DNA of 64,000 nt from CAYRDC01 sp964422925 (GTDB lineage Bacteria > Bacteroidota > Bacteroidia > Chitinophagales > S012-47), in NCBI GenBank assembly GCA_964422925.1, contig CAYRDC010000011.1:1-64000 (forward strand). The letters run 5' to 3'. How positions within the stretch are numbered: position 1 is the stretch's first letter; every line of letters starts with the position of its first letter. The notes beneath the pieces are model-generated. The model had not been told where the DNA came from, made no database searches, and saw nothing but the letters and a program-made list of their open reading frames with translations. Shown piece by piece: positions 44,174-51,871 of the stretch. A program made the translations under genes and the position numbers.

Positions 44174-44256
44174 TGCCTAAATATAGGCTTTGCCTGAGAT
44201 TTGGCAAAAAGGAATAATGATGCATTTAATTCATACTTTAGCTTAAAACCAATACC

Positions 44257-44646
44257 ATGAAAAAGTATTTGTTCATTCTGATGATTCTGGCAACAGGTTT
44301 TCTGATGACAGAGGCCTGCAACCCGGAAAAGAAAGCCGAAAATCCGAATGCCAGTCCGGAAGCGGTTGTGCAGGTGGTATTTGACGCGGCCAATTCAGGC
44401 AACCTGGACGTATTGCCTTCGCTGTGCGACCCCCTGGGCGAAAATGACGAGGATGTGCAGCGAATATGTGAAACGGCAGATGGATTACAAGACCAGTTCA
44501 TTGAATTCTTCAAAGATGGCAAGATTTCAGGTCCGGTACAGACTGAAGGGAACGAGGCAAACGTACCCGTAACCTTTAACAACGGGGATACGGATAATAT
44601 CCGGTGCATTCAGCGGGACGGGCTCTGGTACCTTTTCGGTATGTAA
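44257..44646 (+). CDS. DUF4878-like lipoprotein
   Basis: 129 residues with lipobox LMTEAC. The mature part (NPNASPEAVVQVVFDAANSGN, later NVPVTFNNGDTDNIRCIQRDGLWYLFGM) matches the NTF2-like DUF4878 pattern, where an alpha-helical start is followed by a curved sheet ending in a W-Y strand. Function unknown. A TACTTTAG box at 44234-44241 (7 of 8) could be its promoter. Confidence 0.85.
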   Translation: MKKYLFILMILATGFLMTEACNPEKKAENPNASPEAVVQVVFDAANSGNLDVLPSLCDPLGENDEDVQRICETADGLQDQFIEFFKDGKISGPVQTEGNEANVPVTFNNGDTDNIRCIQRDGLWYLFGM

Positions 44647-44666
44647 TTCAGGCAGACTTCAGCCCG

Positions 44667-47600
44667 TCAATGTTTCAGAAAACGTTGCACTTCGGTATAC
44701 GTTCCGCTTTGCCAAACCAGGAAATAAACGCCCGGTTTGAGATCGGATACATTCAACCGGTACCTGCCTGCCATGCCGGAAGGCACGACCGGCCCGAGGG
44801 CTTTCTGCCCGTTTATGGAGAAAATCTCAACCTGGACATCCCCCCTCAGGTTGCCCGATGATTTAATGGTAAGCCAATTGGAAACCGGGTTGGGAAATAC
44901 CAGCAGGGCATTAGCCGGTAAACCGACAGCAGCTACCTGACGAATATCCGAATACTCCGCGGAACCGTCTTCATCAACCATTTTCAAGCGGTAGTAAAGG
45001 GCCTCCGGAGGGGCATTCCCGTCCAGATACTGGTACTCATCCTTACCGGCATTTACCGATGCAATATCCTCAAAATCCCTGGCGTTCCGGGAGCGCTGGA
45101 TGACATACTTATCAAGGTTTAGTTCTTCTCCGCTCTGCCAGGTGACCTGTACCTCCTGATTCACCCGGTATGCGTTAAAGGTCAGCAAATTAACCGGCAG
45201 CAGGTTGCTTGGCCCGGTAATTTCAAATTCATCAATGGCAACCCCCACATCCGTTACGGAATTGTCGGTTTTAAACGCAAAGCGGAAGGCTACATCGTTG
45301 TTCCCTGCCAGGCTGCTCATGTCATAGCTGTACAGAGCAAAAGACGAGCTGTGATTTCCGGAGAAATAGGGCTCATTAATAGGGAAAGCCGTCCGGTACA
45401 AGTTGTTTGAGGTATTGTACCAGTTAGCCGTTACCGTGCCCAGGTAAGTCCAGGTATCTCCTTTATCCAGGGAATATTCAACCCGGAAGCCGTCATAACC
45501 GGATTCTGTCTTATAGCGGCTGCGGAATTTTATGGTATAGGTACCGCTGGCTGTCATTTTAAAATTGGGTGTGTACAGGTAGGTTTCCGCCCGGTTCTTA
45601 TAATTTGAAGAGGAAATGTCAATAACCCAAGCGTAGGAACCGCTGAATGTTCCCTGTTTACCGGAAACTGTGGATTGCCCCCTTTCCCATTTGGAACCGT
45701 AAATGGTATCGGCTCCAAAGTCATTTGGATTTACATCAAAATTGCCTCCGTCAGCCGGCAGGTAGGGTGTTCCGCGGTTTGGCAGTACCAGAATGTAATT
45801 CGTGCGGGTTTTGCTGCTGGCTCCACTATTAATCGAAAGGGTTACCGAATACCGGCCGGGGGAAGCATAACTGTGGCTTGGGTTCTTCAGGGTGGAAGTG
45901 CCGCCATCCCCGAAATTCCAGGACCAGGAAGTAGCTTTATAAGAAGCATCCGTAAAAGTGACAGATTTTCCCGTGTAGGTAACAATTTTATCGGCATCAA
46001 AATCGGCATGGACGGTTGTAAATATATCGGTGGAATATAATCCCCGGCCATGCGTGGCCGCGATAACGAGCTTATCAGAAGTCCGGTATTGCAACATATC
46101 CACCCGTACATTGGCCAGACCCGTGTTGGAAGCGGCCCAGTTCGTTGAAGTCCCGTTCAGGTTATCGGTTGACCACACACCCAGTTCGGTGGCCAGCAGG
46201 GCCTGGGAACTGTTATTCGGGTTAAACAGGGCCCAGCGAACCGGCATATCGGGCAGGTTGCCTTCCACCGAGGTCCAGGTGCTGCCCCCGTCCGTGGTTT
46301 CCCATACAGAAGTTACCCCGTAATTCGAATAGGTTACCAGCACATGATTGGCATTGCCATTTTCTATTTCAATACATGAAACACTGCTGCCTGCCGGCAT
46401 GGAGGGTGGCGTTACATCCGTGACAGTCGGGGAATTGGTATGGGCATTGTCCACTTTATACACATGGCTGCCATTTATACCGTTGTAATAACCGGTTCCA
46501 AACCATACCCGGTTGGCCGTATTGGGATCCACCGTTACAGCCGACACGTACCCGGTAAAGCCCGCATTAATGACTTTGGTGGTGGTGCCTGTTTGCGGAT
46601 TGTCCCAGCGCAGGTATTTGCCCGCAGTGTAAGCCGCGTATAATTTATTGGCGGAGTTGTCGTAATCCGAGGGGTTGATAAAGACCCCGTTATTGTTGTT
46701 GATCACCTGGCTAAATGACTTTCCCCCGTCCGTGCTGCGGTAATAGTTGTTATAGACATATTGCGTGAACTGGTAATTGGGCTGATTTTGGTCAATATGG
46801 CAGAAAGCGCCATCACCACCGGTCACTTCCACGGTGGATTTATACCCTGCGGAATTGAAACGGTGGCTGCCGTTGTCCTGCGCCCCGGCCAGGAAGTAAT
46901 CGGAATAGGCGTCAGGGTGCATGGCGCAGGCATAAAATTGGGTTACATCGTAAGTATGCAGTTTTTCCTTGAGGGTCGGGCTGGAAGTATTCCCGTTGGT
47001 GGTACTGTAAATGCCCCCATCGTTGCCGAAATATATCACAGACGAACTGTTAGGTTGAAAGAGTATCATATGCTGGTCAGCATGCATATACTGGAACGTA
47101 CCGCCCCCGTACCACTGGCTCACTTCTGTCCATGAACTGCCGGCATTGGATGACACCAGCACATCCAGGCCTCCGATATAAACCCGGTCGGGATTATTGG
47201 GGTCCACGGCAGCTATGAGGTTATACCAGGCCTGTTGATTCGCGAAGTTGCTTCCTCCGTAGGTATTCGGGTTCGTAACTGCGGTCCATGAAGAACCTCC
47301 GTTGGTGGTTTTATAAATGCCATAACAATCGTATGTGGCCGCATCGCAAAACAATGCGTACACCCGGTTGGCGTCAGACGGGGCACAGGCCAGTTCTATG
47401 CGTTCATAGCCGCTGGAAGGCAACCCGGAGGTCAGTTTGCTCCAGGTAGCTCCGTCATCAGTTGATTTGTAAATACCATCCGTGGTAAAAATACCTATGG
47501 AAGCGAAAATATCCCCGTTAGCGGCAATTTCCAGGTCAGCCGCACGCCCGGATTTTACATTCGTCCAGCTCGATCCTCCGTTGGTTGAACGGAAAATTCC

Positions 47601-48284
47601 CGTCCGGGTAGCTGCCAGCACCGTTCCCGAAGAGGTAACCACAATTTTCTGGACATAATAAAAATTGCTGTTGGTAGTGGATGACAATTGGGTCCAGGTG
47701 GTACCCCCGTTTGTGGTTTTAAAAATACCGTCTCCACGGATAGCGTCCAGGTTGTACCAGCCTTCGCCTGTTCCGAGATACCAGGTATTTGTGTTGGAAG
47801 GGTCGTAAGCAAGCGTAGTTACGGCCAGGTTGGCCATTAAGTCATTTACCGGGTTCCATACCGGTTGGGCAGCCGTGATATCGGTGGTTTTCCAAAGCCC
47901 GCCTCCCACGCTACCGGCATAAACCGTCTTATACGTGTTGTCATTGGGATCAAACATCATGGCCCGTGTCCGGCCGCCCACATTGTCCGGCCCGCGTTCC
48001 ACCCAGTTTATGCCTGATATAGCTGCGCGCGAGTTTTGATGTTTTCGGATGTATTCTTCAACTTCTAAAAGCCGTTCACGGGGAACGGTTCCCGTGGAAG
48101 GATCAAATGTTTTGGCGTATTCCTGCTGCATGGCCAGGTCCATACGGTCGTACTTCGATAACAGCTCCTCACCGGAACCGACATCCTTACCAGCCAAAAA
48201 TCCATCGGCCTGAAAAAGCCAAAAACCACCTGCCATCACCAAAACGGCTACAAAAAACGGAATAACAGATCTGGTACCTGACAT
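44667..48284 (-). CDS. Large T9SS-secreted BNR/sialidase-fold propeller protein with PKD domain
   Basis: 1205 residues with an N-terminal signal/anchor (SVIPFFVAVLVMAGGFWLFQ). After a helical prodomain-like stretch (about residues 30-90), GPDNVGGRTRAMMFDP opens a large double propeller with many TTNGGTTW/STDDGATW Asp-box repeats, similar to VPS10/xyloglucanase-like folds. A PKD domain follows (about 770-850, WSWNFGDGGTS), then a jelly-roll-like region (about 870-1050), a fibronectin-like strand region and a T9SS sorting domain (LVFPNPVSNWLTI to the end). No hydrolase active site is obvious. DUF4296 lies 10 bases upstream. Confidence 0.94.
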   Translation of the reverse strand: MSGTRSVIPFFVAVLVMAGGFWLFQADGFLAGKDVGSGEELLSKYDRMDLAMQQEYAKTFDPSTGTVPRERLLEVEEYIRKHQNSRAAISGINWVERGPDNVGGRTRAMMFDPNDNTYKTVYAGSVGGGLWKTTDITAAQPVWNPVNDLMANLAVTTLAYDPSNTNTWYLGTGEGWYNLDAIRGDGIFKTTNGGTTWTQLSSTTNSNFYYVQKIVVTSSGTVLAATRTGIFRSTNGGSSWTNVKSGRAADLEIAANGDIFASIGIFTTDGIYKSTDDGATWSKLTSGLPSSGYERIELACAPSDANRVYALFCDAATYDCYGIYKTTNGGSSWTAVTNPNTYGGSNFANQQAWYNLIAAVDPNNPDRVYIGGLDVLVSSNAGSSWTEVSQWYGGGTFQYMHADQHMILFQPNSSSVIYFGNDGGIYSTTNGNTSSPTLKEKLHTYDVTQFYACAMHPDAYSDYFLAGAQDNGSHRFNSAGYKSTVEVTGGDGAFCHIDQNQPNYQFTQYVYNNYYRSTDGGKSFSQVINNNNGVFINPSDYDNSANKLYAAYTAGKYLRWDNPQTGTTTKVINAGFTGYVSAVTVDPNTANRVWFGTGYYNGINGSHVYKVDNAHTNSPTVTDVTPPSMPAGSSVSCIEIENGNANHVLVTYSNYGVTSVWETTDGGSTWTSVEGNLPDMPVRWALFNPNNSSQALLATELGVWSTDNLNGTSTNWAASNTGLANVRVDMLQYRTSDKLVIAATHGRGLYSTDIFTTVHADFDADKIVTYTGKSVTFTDASYKATSWSWNFGDGGTSTLKNPSHSYASPGRYSVTLSINSGASSKTRTNYILVLPNRGTPYLPADGGNFDVNPNDFGADTIYGSKWERGQSTVSGKQGTFSGSYAWVIDISSSNYKNRAETYLYTPNFKMTASGTYTIKFRSRYKTESGYDGFRVEYSLDKGDTWTYLGTVTANWYNTSNNLYRTAFPINEPYFSGNHSSSFALYSYDMSSLAGNNDVAFRFAFKTDNSVTDVGVAIDEFEITGPSNLLPVNLLTFNAYRVNQEVQVTWQSGEELNLDKYVIQRSRNARDFEDIASVNAGKDEYQYLDGNAPPEALYYRLKMVDEDGSAEYSDIRQVAAVGLPANALLVFPNPVSNWLTIKSSGNLRGDVQVEIFSINGQKALGPVVPSGMAGRYRLNVSDLKPGVYFLVWQSGTYTEVQRFLKH

Positions 48285-48294
48285 AAAAACGGTA

Positions 48295-48657
48295 TTAATC
48301 CTTTAGTTCATAGTATTTTTCGGAGTATTTCTCCATTTCCACATTCAGTCGGGTCACCACCTCTTCATAAATTTTATCCAACGTTTCCGGATGTTGACGA
48401 TAAAAATCAAGGCTAGCCGTAAATTCCTCCCTTGTGACATGATGAATGCGGAATACTACATCGTAATAAAAATCAAGCCATTTCCGGGCTTTTTCCGGAA
48501 GCATTTTTTGCTCAAACACCCAGGCTTCGGCCAGGTGTATATCGGCCAGCACCTCCACCATCCTGTCGGGTTTGACAATGCCCTCAGGCATTGTATTTTT
48601 GCTTTTCCGGCAGGAAACCAGAGTAACAGCCAGACAAAAAATAATAAAAGGACGCAT
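48295..48657 (-). CDS. DUF4296 lipoprotein
   Basis: 120 residues with lipobox TLVSC. The helical body (IVKPDRMVEVLADIHLAEAW ... YYDVVFRIHHVTREEFTASL) matches DUF4296, a Bacteroidota family of unknown function. It is upstream of, and in the same direction as, the large T9SS gene, and its start is 20 bases from divergent yggS. Confidence 0.9.
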   Translation of the reverse strand: MRPFIIFCLAVTLVSCRKSKNTMPEGIVKPDRMVEVLADIHLAEAWVFEQKMLPEKARKWLDFYYDVVFRIHHVTREEFTASLDFYRQHPETLDKIYEEVVTRLNVEMEKYSEKYYELKD

Positions 48658-48677
48658 TGGGGCCTTTCTGCGGGTAA

Positions 48678-49358
48678 ATGGTAATCTCCTTGACAGACAA
48701 ACAAAAATACCGAAATATTCTTAAACAATGCTCAAAAATGGGAGCTACGCTGGTAGCGGTTTCCAAAACCAAACCCGTGGAAAATATACTGGAGCTTTAC
48801 CGTGAAGGGCACCGTGATTTCGGGGAAAACCGCGTACAGGAATTGCAGCAAAAGCAACCTCAACTCCCGGAGAACATCCGCTGGCACCTGATCGGCCATC
48901 TGCAGCGAAACAAGGTCAAATACATCGCTCCTTATATCGCCTTGATCCACTCGGTGGACAGTTCCCGGCTCCTGCAGGAAATTCAAAAACAGGGGCAGCG
49001 GTTCAACAGGGTCATCCCCTGCCTGCTGCAGGTGCATATTGCCAAAGAAACCACCAAATTCGGGTTCTCCCCGGATGAACTAACCGCCTGGCTGGAAACA
49101 GGAGAATGGAAATCCATGGACCATGTCAGCATTTGCGGCTTAATGGGCATGGCCACCTTTACCCCGGACACGGACCAGGTCCGCCAGGAATTCAGAAGCC
49201 TGAAAAAATTGTTTGATGAATGTCGCGCCCGGTATTTCAATAGCCAGCCTGCCTTTAAGGAATTAAGCATGGGCATGTCGGGCGATTACCGGATAGCCCT
49301 GGAAGAAGGCAGCACCATGATCCGTATCGGCAGCCTGATTTTTGGAGCGCGAAACTGA
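48678..49358 (+). CDS. PLP homeostasis protein, YggS/PROSC family
   Basis: 226 residues of the alanine-racemase-like TIM-barrel fold. Motifs: LVAVSKTKPVENILELYREG (PLP Lys in SKT), DFGENRVQEL, WHLIGHLQRNKVKYI, IHSVDSSRLLQEI, LMGMATFTPD and LSMGMSGDY. The protein binds PLP and buffers its level rather than acting as an enzyme. It stands alone, divergent from DUF4296. Confidence 0.96.
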   Translation: MVISLTDKQKYRNILKQCSKMGATLVAVSKTKPVENILELYREGHRDFGENRVQELQQKQPQLPENIRWHLIGHLQRNKVKYIAPYIALIHSVDSSRLLQEIQKQGQRFNRVIPCLLQVHIAKETTKFGFSPDELTAWLETGEWKSMDHVSICGLMGMATFTPDTDQVRQEFRSLKKLFDECRARYFNSQPAFKELSMGMSGDYRIALEEGSTMIRIGSLIFGARN

Positions 49359-49366
49359 ACCGGACT

Positions 49367-50224
49367 TTATCCCATAATTTGCATAGCGAGAACCCGTGCC
49401 TCCTCGAAAGCTACCAGGTTTAATCCCGGGTCAATGCCTTTTTTTTCCAGAAATGCCAGCAGATTTTCGGTAGGCAGATTGCCCACCAGTTCATCCTGCG
49501 CCATGGGGCACCCGCCAAAGCCGGCTATGGCCGTGTCGAACCTCTGGCAGCCCGCTTCCCAGGCCGCTTCAACTTTTTCCTTCCAGTTTAACGGAGACGT
49601 GTGCAGGTGCACCCCGATGCGCACATCCGGGAAACCTTCTACCGCTGCAGAAGTCATCCGGAAAATGGTATCCGGATCGGCCAGGCCTACTGTATCGGCC
49701 AGGGCTATGGTTTTTATCCCCATACCTGCCAGCCGGCCGATCCATTCAGCCGCGGCCTCCGGGTGCCATGGATCACCGTAAGGATTGCCGAACGCCATGG
49801 AGAGGTAAACCACCAGCTCCTGGCCTGCTTCCCCGGCAATTTCCCGGATGCGCTGAACCCGCTGCACGGACTCTTCGATGGTACTGTTGGTGTTTTTCAG
49901 CTGAAAAGTTTCCGAAATGGAAAAAGGGAAGCCCAGGTACCGGATCTCCGGTTTCGCGGCAGCTTCCCGCGCGCCTCTTTCGTTGGCCACAATGACCAGT
50001 AAATCGGACACGCTGCCAGCCAGTTCCAGGCCCTTCAACACTTCGGCCGTGTCACGCATCTGCGGTATGGCTTTGGGCGAAACAAAACTTCCGAAATCCA
50101 AAACGGGAAACCCGGTTTTCAGCAAACGGTTGATATAGCGGATCTTATCATCCGTGTTTATCCATTGGGTTATCCCCTGCATGGCATCGCGCGGGCATTC
50201 CACTATGCAAATTTTTTGATCCAT
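49367..50224 (-). CDS. Hydroxymethylglutaryl-CoA lyase
   Basis: 285 residues of the HMGL-like TIM barrel. IVECPRDAMQGITQWI corresponds to the DGLQ/N segment of HMG-CoA lyases, with FGSFVSPKAIPQM next; YLSMAFGNPYGDP, KTIALADTVGLADPDTI, GVHLHTSP and the catalytic loop FGGCPMAQDELVGNLPTE complete the set. It would split HMG-CoA to acetoacetate and acetyl-CoA in leucine or ketone-body breakdown. No leucine-catabolic genes are beside it. Confidence 0.93.
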   Translation of the reverse strand: MDQKICIVECPRDAMQGITQWINTDDKIRYINRLLKTGFPVLDFGSFVSPKAIPQMRDTAEVLKGLELAGSVSDLLVIVANERGAREAAAKPEIRYLGFPFSISETFQLKNTNSTIEESVQRVQRIREIAGEAGQELVVYLSMAFGNPYGDPWHPEAAAEWIGRLAGMGIKTIALADTVGLADPDTIFRMTSAAVEGFPDVRIGVHLHTSPLNWKEKVEAAWEAGCQRFDTAIAGFGGCPMAQDELVGNLPTENLLAFLEKKGIDPGLNLVAFEEARVLAMQIMG

Positions 50225-50274
50225 CCCTTGACGAATTTAGACTTTTTGCGCATCCTGTGACAGGATCACAAAGC

Positions 50275-50301
50275 TTGGAAAGATTTTTGTGGCTACCTTT
50301 G
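50275..50301 (+). promoter_or_regulatory. Promoter of the T9SS gene at 50368
   Basis: TACCTTTG at 50294-50301 is an exact -7 match. TTG at 50275-50277 is 16 bases upstream, one base short of the usual 17-23 spacing. The start codon is about 55-65 bases downstream. Confidence 0.5.
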
Positions 50302-50367
50302 TTTAAATATCCCTTTCACACGAGTCGATGTATCCTTATTTTTGATTAACCAAAAATGTTTCCGCTG

Positions 50368-51801
50368 ATGAAAAAGTTCTACACCCTCATTTTATCCGTT
50401 CTTTTAGTGAGCGGATCTTTTCATGTACTGGCCCAAGTTCCGAACATGGGCTTTGAAGTCTGGAACAACGCGTTGCTATATCAGCAACCGCTACCGTTTG
50501 TAACCACTAACCCGCAGGTATATTTCAGTACGCTGCAGCCCAATGTAAAGCCTGTAACAGGCCATTCGGGAAATTATGCAGCCCGTCTTGAAACCGTTCC
50601 GGCCGGCATCGACACCATACCCGGTGCCATCATCCTGGGCAGTTTCGGTTTCAACGGCATCATCGGGGGATATCCCTACACCGGGCAGCCTGATTCCATT
50701 CGGGGCTGGTTTCGCTACAATATTCCCGTGGGAGACACCGCATTGCTTTTCATTATTCTGAAAAAGAACACCCTGCCCATATCCCTCAATATGATACCGA
50801 TTACTGGCAGTCTGCCGAATTTTACGGAACTGACTTTCCCGATTACATATCCTATCCTTCCACCGGATACCATTCAGCTGGTAATTACTTCAGGCAATTT
50901 CGACAGCCCCATACCGGGCGGCTGGCTGGAAGTGGACGACCTGACCATGCTGAATACCACTGAACAACTGCCTAACAACGGGTTCGAAAACTGGACGGAT
51001 TTTGCGATTGAAGACCCGCAGGGATGGTTTACCCTGAACATCTTCTCGGCTATGTTCGGCCAGCCTCCTTCCGTGGTAAAAACCACGGACGCTTACAACG
51101 GCTCCTATGCGGTAAGCATGACCTCCGTGCCATTTATGTTCGGGGATACGCTTTCCTTCCTGACAAATGGCATGTTCGGCCCGAACGGTCCGGCTGGTGG
51201 AAGCCCCTTCCCCGACCGTCCGGCCAAACTTACCGGTTATTACAAATACACCCCGGTTGGCAACGATTCCGCCCTGGCCTTTGTGCGTTTCACCAAATGG
51301 AATTTGGGAACCGGCATGGCCGACAGTGTGGGCGGGGGGCTGATAGCCCTGGGGCCGGCTTCGGTCTATACCAAATTTGAAGTGCCCATTGGCTATGCCC
51401 TGCCCGATAACCCGGATACCACGCTGATCATTTTCTCAAGCAGCAATCTGCTGGGCAATGAACCGGTTGGCCTGGGCAGTAACCTGCTGCTGGACGACCT
51501 GGCCTTCGAATTCCCCACCGGGGAAACCGTTCCCCTTGACCTCGCCCTGACCAAACCTTACGTTTATCCCAACCCAGCCGGTGAAATCGCCTATATCAGG
51601 GCGCCAATGAACCCGGATTCCAAAGTTAACCTCCACCTGTTCAATGTGATCGGGGAAGAACTGACCCAACAGGTCCGGGTGCAGTATGACCGGAACAACA
51701 ATATTATCGTGCTCAACACCAACCGACTGAAACGGGGTATCTACATCTGGACCCTCGATGTGGACGGCAAGCAATATACCGGAAGGCTCACCATACAATA
51801 A
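50368..51801 (+). CDS. T9SS-secreted protein with two repeated beta-sandwich domains
   Basis: 477 residues from ATG 50368 (MKKFYTLILSVLLVSGSFHVLAQ); an ATG four codons upstream is the alternative. The two domains begin alike, VPNMGFEVWNNALLYQQPLP and LPNNGFENWTDFAIEDPQGW, and each runs into a GYYKYTPVGNDSALAFV-type sheet, so the protein is an internal duplication of about 180 residues, probably a carbohydrate-binding-like sandwich. The tail from YVYPNPAGEIAYIRAP is a T9SS sorting domain. Ligand unknown. Confidence 0.9.
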   Translation: MKKFYTLILSVLLVSGSFHVLAQVPNMGFEVWNNALLYQQPLPFVTTNPQVYFSTLQPNVKPVTGHSGNYAARLETVPAGIDTIPGAIILGSFGFNGIIGGYPYTGQPDSIRGWFRYNIPVGDTALLFIILKKNTLPISLNMIPITGSLPNFTELTFPITYPILPPDTIQLVITSGNFDSPIPGGWLEVDDLTMLNTTEQLPNNGFENWTDFAIEDPQGWFTLNIFSAMFGQPPSVVKTTDAYNGSYAVSMTSVPFMFGDTLSFLTNGMFGPNGPAGGSPFPDRPAKLTGYYKYTPVGNDSALAFVRFTKWNLGTGMADSVGGGLIALGPASVYTKFEVPIGYALPDNPDTTLIIFSSSNLLGNEPVGLGSNLLLDDLAFEFPTGETVPLDLALTKPYVYPNPAGEIAYIRAPMNPDSKVNLHLFNVIGEELTQQVRVQYDRNNNIIVLNTNRLKRGIYIWTLDVDGKQYTGRLTIQ

Positions 51802-51821
51802 GAGCCGGTAACCGAAAAAAG

Positions 51822-51853
51822 AAAACCCTGACCGTAAGCGTCAGGGTTTTTTT
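51822..51853 (+). terminator. Intrinsic terminator between T9SS gene and leuS
   Basis: AAAACCCTGAC (51822-51832) pairs with GTCAGGGTTTT (51840-51850), with a seven-base loop and a following T run. The A-rich left flank could make it work for leuS on the other strand too, since leuS ends 19 bases away. Confidence 0.92.
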
Positions 51854-51871
51854 ATGCCTTCCTGGGTTCTG

